Origin: Nitrospirota bacterium
GTDB lineage: Bacteria; Nitrospirota; 9FT-COMBO-42-15; HDB-SIOI813
Assembly: GCA_016212215.1 (NCBI GenBank)
Contig: JACRGV010000020.1
Span: 1-50,600 of the forward strand
Length of the DNA: 50,600 nt
Direction of reading: 5' to 3'
Positions 34,294 through 43,259 of this stretch are shown in pieces. Numbering within the stretch: position 1 is the first letter of the stretch; each line of letters starts with the position of its first letter. Both the position numbers and the translations under genes were made by a program. The notes below the pieces were generated by a model. The model worked only from the letters and a program-made list of their open reading frames with translations, searched no databases and was not told the origin of the DNA.

Positions 34294-34478
34294 TTACCCC
34301 TCCCCTTCCCCCCCTCCTGCCTCCCCCTGCAAGTGGGGGAGGAATTTGGAAGGAACATTATTACAGCCCTCCCGCAAGGGGAGGGGAAATTACGAAAATT
34401 ATATAAACATCACACTTTTTCTTACTTCTTACTTCTTGCTTCTTGCTTCCACCTTCTTGCACCTACCTTCAGACTTCA
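34294..34478. repeat. Repeat cluster in the gap between lemA and the kinase gene
   Basis: Two or three imperfect GC hairpins (34294-34389) and CTTCTTG/TTACTTC heptamers (34415-34478). The genes diverge here, yet the repeats keep the same strand orientation as everywhere else in the window, C-rich on plus. Confidence 0.7.
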
Positions 34479-34528
34479 GCCTATTACCTGCTGTTATAAC
34501 ACACCTGACCCAATACTTCAAACTTCTG

Positions 34529-34558
34529 TTGACCCTGCTTATCCACAAGGATTATACT
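34529..34558 (+). promoter_or_regulatory. Putative promoter of the sensor kinase gene
   Basis: TTGACC (34529-34534), an 18-base spacer and TATACT (34553-34558). The ATG is at 34580, so the 5' leader would be only about 15 bases. Confidence 0.6.
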
Positions 34559-34579
34559 GTGGTTAGAAAGGTTCAATAA

Positions 34580-37201
34580 ATGAGTATACAGAAGAAGGTG
34601 GTTTCGGCCATCCTTTTTTCCAGTCTTATATTTCTGACAGCCAGCCTGCTTGTAACTTACTACCATGTTAAAGACGTCTTAATAAATGTTACAGGAAGCG
34701 ATTTTGCAGAGATCGCAAAAAAAACAGCCGAGAGGTTTGACAGTACATTAAAGGAAGAGATTACTACCTTTAAATATCTGGCATCAAACAAGACTTTTAT
34801 TAAAGGTGTCAAAGAAAACAGCAGGGATTCTCTTGATGTCTATCTCACCTATTATCTTAGCTATATGGAAGAGGAAAAAGAACACCTCGGTCTTTTTATT
34901 GTAAATGACAGGGGCAGGATAATTGCCGGCGACAGCCATAGTACCGGCTATTACAATCCGGATCAATCGGATGAGCATTGGTGGAAAGTAACATACAGCA
35001 ATGGAAAGGGAAGTGTATATGTAAGTAATATATATTTTGATAAGATTCGGGGTGTAAGGGCTTTTGACATTGGAATCCCTGTGTCAGACCCGGCAAACGG
35101 CAGGATTGTCGGCGGTATCAGAAGTGTAATGAATGTTGACCTATTCTTTGATTTTATCCGTGAAATGGGATTCGGCAAAACCGGGCATGGTATGCTGGTA
35201 GATTCTAATGGAACACCGCTTATCTGTGCACTCCTCCCTCCGGCAGAACATTATTTCAATAATTCATTGATTAATCTCTTTAAAAACAAGAAAAACGACC
35301 GGGCTATTGCTCATGATGATGCACACGGCGGGAAAAATTCTATAATAGGATTTAGTGAACTGCCATATACAAATTCTTTTGGTACAGAAAGTCTCGGAGG
35401 AAGGAAATGGTATACGTTTGTTCGTCAGGATCCAAAGGAAACATTTGCACCGCTTTACCAACTTATGAAAAAGGCCCTCTTTTTTGATTCTCTTATAGTC
35501 ATGCTGCTTACACTTCTCGGCCTAATTACAGCAAGGAAGATGCTGTTGAGGCCGGTAAATATACTGCACAGCGGAATAGACAAGGTATCAGGCGGAGACC
35601 TGAGTTACAAGATCACTATACATACAGGGGATGAGCTTGAATCGCTTGCATACGGTTTTAATAAGATGAGTGACTCCCTTAAAGAATCTTACGACACTCT
35701 TGAAGCAAAGATAAGCGACAGGACTATTGAACTTGAGAAAACAAAAAATTATCTTGAGAGCATACTTAAATACTCGACTGATATGATTATAACAACCGAC
35801 ATGGATGGGAAAATTGTTACCTTTAATGAAGGTGCTGAGAAAATGTTAGGGTATAAAAGCCATGAAGTAATTGGAACCATTATGGCTGATTATTATTTTA
35901 ATAAAGCAGACAGGGAGAAGGTCATAGGGATTATTAAAAGTTCTGAGATGATAAAAAATTTTGAGACACAGCTTGTAAGAAAAGATGGAGGTGTAATTGA
36001 CATCAGCCTTTCCCTATCATTATTAAAGGATGAAAACGGCAAGGTAATCGGCACTGTAGGAATAAGTAAAAACATCACCGGATTAAAGACCGCCCAGAAC
36101 GAACTCAAAGAATATTCGCAGAAGCTTGAATCAATGGTGGAACAGAGGACAATAGAACTGGAAGAGAGCAAAAGCCATCTTGAGGCAATGCTGAGCGGCA
36201 TAGCAGATGGCGTTATATTTACCAATCAGGATAATAAGCTTACCTTCATAAATGATGCTGCAGAAACAATATTTGATATTAAAAAGGATGAATGGATCGG
36301 AAAGGATTTCCAGTATGCACATTCTGCAGACTCCCATAAAAAGGCCATTCAATTAATTGCAGATATGCGTGCAGGAAAACTGACTTCATACTCCGGTGAA
36401 ATCCGATCAGGCAACAAAACAATATTTGCCAACTTCTCCCCGATTATGCATGGTGAGGAATACCTTGGAGTAATCTTCATCTCAAGGGATATCACTGAAA
36501 TGAAAAGACTTCAGACAAACCTTGTGAAATCTGAAAAACTTGCACTTGTAGGAAAGATGTCCTCACAGATAGCACATGAGCTTAGAAACCCTCTTGTTCC
36601 TATAGGGGGATTTGCCAGGCTAATCTCCAGAAGATTGGAAGAGGATTCACCATTAAAGAATTACTCCAACATTATTGTAAAAGAGATTGACAGGCTGGAA
36701 AAACTCCTGCACAACATACTCTACTTTACAAAAGAGATAAAGCCTGTAACACAGCCCGGTGACCTGAACAACATATTAGAAGAGATTATTGCACTTTATA
36801 AAGACTCATTTACAGATAAATTCATAAATACAAGAAAAACATTATCATCGGACATACCGTTAATTTCCATTGACTCAGCACAAATCAAACAGGCTATGAT
36901 AAACATTATGAACAATTCAATTCAGGCCATGCCGGTTGGAGGTACGCTGACAATAGAAAGCAGTATTGTAGATCAAGACAAAATACCTTTTGCACAGATA
37001 AAGATTAAAGACACAGGCAGCGGCATTCCAGAAGAAATAAGAAAACACATATTTGATCCATTCTATACTACAAAGATACAGGGCATGGGACTGGGCCTGA
37101 CACTTACAAAAGAGATAATTGAGGCACATAACGGAGATATAGAGGTTGAAAGTAAAGAAGGCAAAGGAACAACATTTATTGTAAGACTACCGTTGTCATA
37201 G
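34580..37201 (+). CDS. Membrane sensor histidine kinase (dCache-HAMP-PAS-PAS-HisKA-HATPase)
   Basis: An 873-residue inner-membrane kinase. TM1 is at about 10-28. A long periplasmic double-Cache-type sensor follows (about 29-290; LGLFIVNDRGRIIAGDSHSTGYYNP, YVSNIYFDKIRGVRAFDIGIPV). TM2 is at about 296-316, HAMP about 317-370 (RPVNILHSGIDKVSGGDLSYKI), then two PAS domains (about 388-505 and 537-645) separated by a short coiled coil. HisKA carries the phospho-acceptor His666 in IAHELRNPLVPIGGF. The ATPase domain has the N box MNNSIQAM, DTGSGIPEE and GMGLGLTL. No response regulator is adjacent, so it is an orphan kinase in this window. The stop codon runs directly into a heptamer tract. Confidence 0.95.
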   Translation: MSIQKKVVSAILFSSLIFLTASLLVTYYHVKDVLINVTGSDFAEIAKKTAERFDSTLKEEITTFKYLASNKTFIKGVKENSRDSLDVYLTYYLSYMEEEKEHLGLFIVNDRGRIIAGDSHSTGYYNPDQSDEHWWKVTYSNGKGSVYVSNIYFDKIRGVRAFDIGIPVSDPANGRIVGGIRSVMNVDLFFDFIREMGFGKTGHGMLVDSNGTPLICALLPPAEHYFNNSLINLFKNKKNDRAIAHDDAHGGKNSIIGFSELPYTNSFGTESLGGRKWYTFVRQDPKETFAPLYQLMKKALFFDSLIVMLLTLLGLITARKMLLRPVNILHSGIDKVSGGDLSYKITIHTGDELESLAYGFNKMSDSLKESYDTLEAKISDRTIELEKTKNYLESILKYSTDMIITTDMDGKIVTFNEGAEKMLGYKSHEVIGTIMADYYFNKADREKVIGIIKSSEMIKNFETQLVRKDGGVIDISLSLSLLKDENGKVIGTVGISKNITGLKTAQNELKEYSQKLESMVEQRTIELEESKSHLEAMLSGIADGVIFTNQDNKLTFINDAAETIFDIKKDEWIGKDFQYAHSADSHKKAIQLIADMRAGKLTSYSGEIRSGNKTIFANFSPIMHGEEYLGVIFISRDITEMKRLQTNLVKSEKLALVGKMSSQIAHELRNPLVPIGGFARLISRRLEEDSPLKNYSNIIVKEIDRLEKLLHNILYFTKEIKPVTQPGDLNNILEEIIALYKDSFTDKFINTRKTLSSDIPLISIDSAQIKQAMINIMNNSIQAMPVGGTLTIESSIVDQDKIPFAQIKIKDTGSGIPEEIRKHIFDPFYTTKIQGMGLGLTLTKEIIEAHNGDIEVESKEGKGTTFIVRLPLS

Positions 37202-37259
37202 TAAGCAGTAAGCAGAAGCAAGAAGTTAGAAGTAAGACATAAGAAGTAAAACATAAGAA
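37199..37259. repeat. Heptamer tract after the kinase gene
   Basis: On the plus strand, AGCAGTA units followed by AGAAGNN units (AGAAGCA, AGAAGTT, AGAAGTA, AGACATA). The tract starts within the TAG stop of the kinase and is in sense with that gene. Confidence 0.8.
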
Positions 37260-37312
37260 AAACCCATTCATATCTGTCATTGATTCTCACTTATTTCTTA
37301 TAAAGAAAGTTC

Positions 37313-37376
37313 TTGACTTATGATAGATAATAAGACTATTATAGTCCTCTTATTTCTAAGACTACATTAGTCTTAG
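37313..37376 (+). promoter_or_regulatory. Promoter with overlapping operator-like palindromes
   Basis: TTGACT (37313-37318), an 18-base spacer and TATTAT (37337-37342). The -10 box lies inside the palindrome GACTATTATAGTC (37334-37346). A second perfect palindrome CTAAGACTA-cat-TAGTCTTAG (37356-37376) follows. Both share the half site AAGACTA, so one DNA-binding regulator may occupy both, or the second forms a leader hairpin. Confidence 0.55.
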
Positions 37377-37401
37377 AACTCATAATATAAAGGAGAGCAC
37401 T

Positions 37402-39249
37402 ATGAAACGATTACAATCACCACTGTTTAACGCATTGTTTTTTGCCTTGATGATTATTTTGGCAACAGGTAATACAACTCAGGCCACTACCCTTTACGGT
37501 ACCCTGAGCAATTTTGATGTTATTGATGACACAGGCCATGAAGGTCATGGTTTTGAGATCGAGCTTGAAGGCATTTCATCGTCAGATGTAGTTTACACCT
37601 TTGGCGCCCCATATCAACGCTATGGAAACCCGACGCTGGTACCTACACCAACCGGGGTAATTGTCCGGTATGCAAGTCCATACAATCCCGGAACAGGCTG
37701 GGCAGCAACAACACCTCTGGCCCCAAGCCCGACTCCAGTTACTCTGGGACATCAGTGCTGGACACACGGTGACCCAAATTACCCAAACAGCGGTTGTGAA
37801 CACTTCGGTGTATCTCTGATGAGGAACCCGACAAAGACCATTTACCGTTGGTTAATAGAAAACACCAGTGCACCCGGTACACTGACACCATTCGGCAGTA
37901 ATGTAAGTATCCCTGCACCGGTATGGAACGTTATCCCCCAACCGGTTATTCCTCCTGTTGTCAGGGCTGTAATCCCTGCTCCTCCTCCCCCGGCGCCGGA
38001 CCCGGTTGTTCCAATACCACAATGGGGTACACCTATTTGGGCTAAGGTCTTCAAGACTGAATCACCGATTCCGGCAAATCTCGACGCCCTTGTTCTTGGT
38101 AACCCTGCAGTCCCTGATGGTCAGGACCCTATACAGGTAGAGGTAGAGTGGAAGCTTATGCAATCTCCTCCGGCTGGAAAACCACATAGTAGCAGAGAAG
38201 TGGAGATTCGCGAGGCACAAGCAGGTGCCGGCAACAAGTCAGTAACCAGGCGTTATGAGTTCTATAAATACCTGGGGCCGGTAATTCCTGAAGACAATGA
38301 GGTGTTATGTGATAACCCGTTGAACTGCCCGGGTGCAGTGGGTGATTTTATCGGGGCACAGAATGCGGCAGTAAATATAAACCCAATCAACCGTCTCGAA
38401 GTTACAAAATCAGGGGTTGGGACAGGCACAGTTACATCCGACATACCAGGGATTAATTGCGGCGCATCTTGTCTGGCAATCTTTGACGCAGGTGCGGTTG
38501 TAACACTAACTGCAACCCCTGATGCAGGTTACTATTTCGCCGGATGGAGCGGTAATGCAGATTGCATTGATGGTATTGTGACTATGGATGCAGCAAAGAC
38601 CTGTACCGCTGAATTTACAGATACTGCAAGCATAGTCGGTGCAATCATTATCAGTAGTGGTAATGTCTGGACAAAAACCACTTCTGTAACCCTCTCCTTA
38701 AGCTGTATTGATAACATTCCCGGCGGCGGGGGATGTAAGGACATGCAGATTTCATACGATGGTGTATTTGACACAGAACTATGGGAGCCTTATGCAACCA
38801 CTAAGGCATGGACATTAAATCCAGGCAATGGCTACAGGGCTGTATACGTCCGTTTCAGAGATAATGCCGGTAATATATCATTAAGATACGTTGACTGGAT
38901 CAGATTAGATACCGCTAAGCCAGTGGTCAGTGGAGTTTCGGACACCCCAGACCCATTTAGCCCTAACCTCGGACAGGCATCTACAATTGGATTTACATTG
39001 TCCGACAATCTGTCAGGTACATGCTCGGTTATACTTAAGATATTCAATTCAGCAAATGTAATGGTAAAAAACATCCTTAAGACATCGGTACCATGTACTT
39101 CCGCAGGTACGGTCACTTCAGTAAAGTGGCTTGGCAGAAACAATGCAGGAGTCATCGTACCGGCAGGTATTTATACTTACAAGATACAGGCTTATGACAA
39201 GGCATTGAACTATTCATACGTAAAAAGCGGGACTACTACTGTGCAGTAA
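37402..39249 (+). CDS. Secreted protein with InlB-type bacterial repeat and Ig-like C-terminus
   Basis: A 615-residue exported protein. The signal peptide covers about 1-29 (LFFALMIILATGNTTQA). AGGAGAG precedes the ATG. Residues 30-165 are a domain I do not recognise; a proline-rich linker follows (about 166-215, PAPPPPAPDPVVP). About 330-400 is a divergent bacterial repeat module (GTGTVTSDIPGINCGASC ... ATPDAGYYFAGWSG) with paired cysteines, as seen in many surface proteins. The C-terminal 200 residues are Ig-like; the end NNAGVIVPAGIYTYKIQAYD resembles the FlgD-type Ig fold. No sorting signal is visible. A role at the cell surface is inferred. Confidence 0.87.
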   Translation: MKRLQSPLFNALFFALMIILATGNTTQATTLYGTLSNFDVIDDTGHEGHGFEIELEGISSSDVVYTFGAPYQRYGNPTLVPTPTGVIVRYASPYNPGTGWAATTPLAPSPTPVTLGHQCWTHGDPNYPNSGCEHFGVSLMRNPTKTIYRWLIENTSAPGTLTPFGSNVSIPAPVWNVIPQPVIPPVVRAVIPAPPPPAPDPVVPIPQWGTPIWAKVFKTESPIPANLDALVLGNPAVPDGQDPIQVEVEWKLMQSPPAGKPHSSREVEIREAQAGAGNKSVTRRYEFYKYLGPVIPEDNEVLCDNPLNCPGAVGDFIGAQNAAVNINPINRLEVTKSGVGTGTVTSDIPGINCGASCLAIFDAGAVVTLTATPDAGYYFAGWSGNADCIDGIVTMDAAKTCTAEFTDTASIVGAIIISSGNVWTKTTSVTLSLSCIDNIPGGGGCKDMQISYDGVFDTELWEPYATTKAWTLNPGNGYRAVYVRFRDNAGNISLRYVDWIRLDTAKPVVSGVSDTPDPFSPNLGQASTIGFTLSDNLSGTCSVILKIFNSANVMVKNILKTSVPCTSAGTVTSVKWLGRNNAGVIVPAGIYTYKIQAYDKALNYSYVKSGTTTVQ

Positions 39250-39312
39250 AAAAGGTAATTCCACCTCACCATTCTATAAACTTAGCGGATAGAATGGTGA
39301 GGTGGAATTACC
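39248..39312 (-). terminator. Terminator with a perfect 24-bp stem downstream of trpS
   Basis: Arms at 39254-39277 and 39289-39312 are perfect reverse complements (core TTCCACCTCACCATTCTAT), with an 11-base loop. On the minus strand the stem is followed by six T, so it terminates trpS. It also lies at the end of the convergent secreted-protein gene, 5 bases from its stop. Confidence 0.85.
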
Positions 39313-39350
39313 ACCCTCACCCTAACCCTCTCCCTGAGGGAGAGGGAATA
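39313..39350. repeat. GC-hairpin repeat beside the trpS terminator
   Basis: The CCCTCTCCCTGAGGGAGAGGG form with a C-rich flank, directly next to the 24-bp palindrome, and 11 bases from the trpS stop codon. Confidence 0.75.
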
Positions 39351-39360
39351 ACAAGGGATC

Positions 39361-40341
39361 TTATATACCTACTGCTTCCCTTACCTCTGAAAGCACTACT
39401 GAGGTAACTTCGCGGGCTTTTTTTGCACCTTGTTCAATTATATCTTTAACAATATCAGGATGGTTGCTATATTGTGCACGTCTCTCTCTTATTGGTTCAA
39501 GCCTCTCTATCAAAGAATTGTTAAGCCACTTCTTGCAGTCAATACATCCGATGCCGGCCCTTCTACATTCTGTATCCACCTTCTGAATGATGTCCTGCGA
39601 AGAATATACCCTGTGAAGTGCAAAGACAGGACATACCTCAGGGTCACCGCAGTCTGTCCTTTTAACCCGTTTAGTATCAGTCACCATTGTCCTGAGCTTT
39701 TCCCATATATCTTCTTTTGTATCAGATAAATAGATTGCGTTGTTGTAACTCTTACTCATCTTCCTGCCATCGGTCCCCGGTAACTTGGGGTATTCAGTCA
39801 TTAGGGCCTGTGGTTCAGGGAATACATTGCCGTAGAGAAAATTGAACCTCCTTGCTACCTCTCTTGTAAGTTCAAGGTGAGGCAGTTGGTCAATTCCCAC
39901 CGGCACAAAATCTGCTTTGTAAACAAGTATGTCTGCAGACTGAAGGAGCGGGTAGCCTAAGAAGCCGTAAGTAGACAAGTCCTTTTCTTTCAGCTCCTGC
40001 TGCTGCTCTTTATAAGTAGGAACCCTTTCAAGCCATGACAACGGCGTAATCATTGAAAATAATATATGTAGTTCTGCATGTTCCGGAACCTGTGACTGAA
40101 TAAAGATAGTACACTTCTGCGGATCAAGCCCTGCCGACAGCCAGTCCACAAGCATGTGCTGAGTGAATTCCCTTAAATGTGAAGCACCCGCATATTCAGT
40201 AGAAAGTGCATGCCAGTCTGCTATAAAAAAGAATGATTCATATTCTTCCTGAAGCCTCAGCCAGTTATCGAGTGCACCGCTGAAATTCCCCAGATGAAGT
40301 TTACCCGTTGGTCTCATACCGCTCAAAACACGTTTTTTCAT
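39361..40341 (-). CDS. trpS: Tryptophanyl-tRNA synthetase
   Basis: TrpS charges tRNA-Trp with tryptophan at the cost of ATP. The 326-residue product is a class I synthetase of normal length. SGMRPTGKLHLGNFSGAL carries the HIGH-like signature, PLLQSADILVYKADFVPVGIDQLPHLELTREVARRFN binds substrate, and GRKMSKSYNN is the KMSKS loop. The C-terminal CIDCKKWLNNSLIERLEPIRERR belongs to the anticodon-binding helix region. A G-rich repeat tail lies upstream of the ATG and may serve as ribosome site. Confidence 0.97.
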   Translation of the reverse strand: MKKRVLSGMRPTGKLHLGNFSGALDNWLRLQEEYESFFFIADWHALSTEYAGASHLREFTQHMLVDWLSAGLDPQKCTIFIQSQVPEHAELHILFSMITPLSWLERVPTYKEQQQELKEKDLSTYGFLGYPLLQSADILVYKADFVPVGIDQLPHLELTREVARRFNFLYGNVFPEPQALMTEYPKLPGTDGRKMSKSYNNAIYLSDTKEDIWEKLRTMVTDTKRVKRTDCGDPEVCPVFALHRVYSSQDIIQKVDTECRRAGIGCIDCKKWLNNSLIERLEPIRERRAQYSNHPDIVKDIIEQGAKKAREVTSVVLSEVREAVGI

Positions 40342-40353
40342 GATTGTCTTAGC

Positions 40354-40476
40354 TCACCCTCCCCTTAATCCCCCCTCACCCCCTCCCTACCCCTCCCCCG
40401 TCAAGGGGGAGGGAATATGAGAGGTGATCTATCTTCTGTTACCTGCTTACTTCTAACTGCTTACTGCTCACTGTAT
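40354..40476. repeat. Composite repeat between the site-2 protease gene and trpS
   Basis: GC-hairpin sequence at 40354-40418 and heptamers TTACTTC/CTTACTG at 40438-40476. The tract starts at the stop codon of the protease gene (40477-40479). Confidence 0.75.
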
Positions 40477-41166
40477 TTAAAACACAGGCATCCCCGCAAA
40501 CAGCCTTGTCAATATGCTCATGATAGGCCATATAATCCGCGACATAAACCCAAGCGGGTTTAGAAATACCAGAAATGTTATTATTAACATTCCATAAGGT
40601 TCAAGTCTGCTGACGGCCTCGGCTTGTTTGTAAGGTAACAATCCTACCAATATCCTGCTTCCATCAAGCGGCGGGACAGGGATAAGGTTAAATACCATTA
40701 ACAGGACATTCCATTTTATACCTTCTTTTAGCATCAGCATTACAGGGAGAAGGATTACAGAGGCAATGCCTGACCTTACTGAACCTGTCCTGAACATAAA
40801 GAACAATACCTGAAACAGGATTCCACAACCTAATCCCATTAAAAGGTTTACTGCCGGCCCTGCTGCGCCGACCCAGATCATATCCCTTTTAGGATTCCTG
40901 AGATTATTAAAATTTACAGGGACCGGTTTTGCAGAACCTATCACAACCCCTGCAAATAAGTAGGTGATAATCGGTAAGATTATAGTCCCGAACGGGTCAA
41001 TATGGGCTATCGGATTTAATGTTAATCTTCCTGCATACTTGGCTGTGGAATCACCAAATTTATATGCAACCCACCCATGCGCAGCCTCATGAAGCGTAAT
41101 CGCAAATATGACAGGGATTGCCATGACGGCGATCTGCTGGAGAATTGAATTTATATCTGTATGCAA
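40477..41166 (-). CDS. Site-2 protease family membrane metalloprotease (M50)
   Basis: A 229-residue integral-membrane zinc protease of the short SpoIVFB/YwhC-like subgroup. Family members cut substrates within the membrane. The zinc motif HEAAH lies near residue 25-29 in the first membrane helix (AIPVIFAITLHEAAHGWVAYKFGD), and the third ligand in NLIPVPPLDGSRIL near 160-173. Five or six membrane segments are predicted by eye. TTG at 41164-41166 is the best-placed start; an internal ATG 14 codons on would trim the first helix. The substrate is unknown. Confidence 0.93.
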   Translation of the reverse strand: MHTDINSILQQIAVMAIPVIFAITLHEAAHGWVAYKFGDSTAKYAGRLTLNPIAHIDPFGTIILPIITYLFAGVVIGSAKPVPVNFNNLRNPKRDMIWVGAAGPAVNLLMGLGCGILFQVLFFMFRTGSVRSGIASVILLPVMLMLKEGIKWNVLLMVFNLIPVPPLDGSRILVGLLPYKQAEAVSRLEPYGMLIITFLVFLNPLGFMSRIIWPIMSILTRLFAGMPVF

Positions 41167-41173
41167 TGTTATG

Positions 41174-41282
41174 TTTTTTCTTCTTGCTTCTTTCTTCTAT
41201 TCACCATTCACAGTCTTACTTCTTACTTCTATCCACAAGACACCATCCCCACCCTGACCCTCCCCTTGAAGGGGAGGGAATA
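41174..41282. repeat. Composite repeat between pycB and the site-2 protease gene
   Basis: Heptamers at 41174-41233 (CTTCTTG, TTCACCA and TTACTTC types) and a full GC-hairpin copy at 41241-41282, which here lies next to the pycB stop codon. This reverses the usual order of the two modules. Confidence 0.75.
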
Positions 41283-41287
41283 TGTGG

Positions 41288-43159
41288 TCATTGCCTTATC
41301 ACGACAAGAACTTCATCAGGATTGACAGAGTCCCCTTCTGATACATGAATCTTCTCAACCTTCCCCGAGATTGGCGTATGTACCTCATTCTCCATCTTCA
41401 TAGCCTCAACAATAAGCACTGTATCGCCGGCCTCGACATTATCACCGACCTTTACCTTTATCTTGACAACCGTACCGGGCATTGGGGTTGTAACGTCTCC
41501 TTCTTCCCTTGCCTTTGGCCTGATAGAATGTCCTGTGGCCTTCGCATCTATAACACCTGATACACTTGGGACTACTTCAACGAGTGAGTCAACAAGTATC
41601 TCTTCCAACTGGTCATCAACATATATGAAATAAGGCCTCCCCCCTTCACTTGGATGGCCCATACCCCCTACTTTAACATGATAAGTCTCACCATGCAGTT
41701 TGATATTAAACTCACTTGGAGCAAGATGGGCAAGTGCAGGCTCTTCATTATTATCAGTCGAATTTACTGTCCCGTTCACTACTGCCTCTTCAGGCTTTAT
41801 CCCCTTCTCCCTCGCATCAAAAAAATCAAGGGCAACCTTTGGGAAGAGTGCATATAAGAGCACATCCTCAACACACTTTGCCTTATCACCTACCTCTGCT
41901 GTAAGTTTCTCCATCTCAGGTTCAAGGAGGTCTGCCGGCCTTTTTTCAATAAACTCCTCCTCACCGATAACCTTCCTGCGGATTTCCTCATCTATCGGGG
42001 CAGGCGGCCTGCCGTACAGACCCTTAAAATAATTTTTGGTCTCTGTAGTTATCACCTTGTATCTTTCGCCTGTAACAACATTCAGGGCGGCCTGTGTCCC
42101 TACTATCTGGCTCATCGGTGTAACAAGCGGCGGATAGCCGAACTCCTTCCTGACATTCGGTACCTCTAATAATACATCCTTCATCTTTCCTAATGCCTGC
42201 TGTTCATTTAACTGGGACGCAAGATTTGAGATCATGCCGCCGGGTATCTGGTATATAAGCACGCCCGGGTCAACCCCTGTATATTCACTTTCATACGCCT
42301 TGTATTTTTTACGGGCATCTCTGAAATATTCCGCAATCTCTGAGATTAATTCAAGGTTAAGCTCTGCCGTGTATTTAGTTGAACGTCTCAAAATATTTGC
42401 AAAAGTCTCTACCGGCGGCTGAGATGTACCGGATGCAAGTGTAGATACTGCCGTATCAACTATATCCAGACCTGCCTCAACAGCCGTTACATAAGTTGCA
42501 ATTGACATCCCACTTGTATCGTGGGTATGAAGATGAAGCGGAATGGAGACACACTTTTTCAGTTCACTGACCAGGTCAAAGGCATCATACGGTGAAAGAA
42601 GGCCCGCCATATCTTTGATGCAGATTGTATCGCACCCCATATCCTCAAGCCTCTTCCCCATGTCAACAAATGCCGCATTATTATGCACAGGGCTGATAGT
42701 GTAGCAGATAGTTCCTTCAACCTTTCCGCCATTTTTTAATGTAGCCTTTACTGCTGCCTTGATATTCCTGAAGTCATTCAAGGCATCAAAAATCCTGAGT
42801 ATCTGAATACCGTTTGAAATTGCATGTTCAACAAATGCCTCAACTACATCATCAGAATAGTGGCGATACCCAACGAGGTTCTGTCCGCGAAGAAGCATCT
42901 GAAAAGGGGTATTCGGCATCTGTTCTTTAAGCAGTCTTATCCTCTCCCATGGGTCTTCCTTCAGATACCTCATGCTTGAATCAAATGTTGCACCGCCCCA
43001 CATCTCCACAGACCAGTAGCCCACCTGATCAATCTTATGGGCAATCGGAAGCATATCAGCCGTTTTAAGTCGGGTAGCCAGTAAAGACTGATGTGCATCC
43101 CTTAAAGTTGTATCTGTGACAAATACCTTTCTCTTCTTATTCTTCAATTTAATCTCCAA
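41288..43159 (-). CDS. pycB: Pyruvate carboxylase subunit B / oxaloacetate decarboxylase alpha-type carboxyltransferase
   Basis: A 623-residue carboxyltransferase with its own biotin carrier. The N-terminal TIM barrel (about 12-275) has TDTTLRDAHQSLLATRL, MWGGATFDSSMRYL, GQNLVGYRHY, the metal-binding HLHTHDTSG and TAVSTLASGTSQP. The conserved carboxylase domain follows (about 290-460). The C-terminal biotinyl domain (about 550-623) has the acceptor Lys in VEAMKMENEVHTP. It is paired with a stand-alone biotin carboxylase (pycA) directly upstream. This pairing and the lack of membrane decarboxylase subunits favour pyruvate carboxylation to oxaloacetate over a sodium-pumping decarboxylase. Confidence 0.95.
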   Translation of the reverse strand: MEIKLKNKKRKVFVTDTTLRDAHQSLLATRLKTADMLPIAHKIDQVGYWSVEMWGGATFDSSMRYLKEDPWERIRLLKEQMPNTPFQMLLRGQNLVGYRHYSDDVVEAFVEHAISNGIQILRIFDALNDFRNIKAAVKATLKNGGKVEGTICYTISPVHNNAAFVDMGKRLEDMGCDTICIKDMAGLLSPYDAFDLVSELKKCVSIPLHLHTHDTSGMSIATYVTAVEAGLDIVDTAVSTLASGTSQPPVETFANILRRSTKYTAELNLELISEIAEYFRDARKKYKAYESEYTGVDPGVLIYQIPGGMISNLASQLNEQQALGKMKDVLLEVPNVRKEFGYPPLVTPMSQIVGTQAALNVVTGERYKVITTETKNYFKGLYGRPPAPIDEEIRRKVIGEEEFIEKRPADLLEPEMEKLTAEVGDKAKCVEDVLLYALFPKVALDFFDAREKGIKPEEAVVNGTVNSTDNNEEPALAHLAPSEFNIKLHGETYHVKVGGMGHPSEGGRPYFIYVDDQLEEILVDSLVEVVPSVSGVIDAKATGHSIRPKAREEGDVTTPMPGTVVKIKVKVGDNVEAGDTVLIVEAMKMENEVHTPISGKVEKIHVSEGDSVNPDEVLVVIRQ

Positions 43160-43164
43160 TCTAT

Positions 43165-43259
43165 TTTTCTTCTTACCGCTTACTTCTGACTTCTACATAT
43201 AGCCTATCTGACTATGCTCACCCCCACCCTGCCCCTCCCCCGTCAAGGGGGAGGGAATA
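43165..43259. repeat. Composite repeat between pycA and pycB
   Basis: Heptamers TTACTTC/TGACTTC at 43165-43196 lie next to the pycB start, and a GC-hairpin copy (CCCCCGTCAAGGGGG core) at 43218-43259 next to the pycA stop. Confidence 0.7.
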
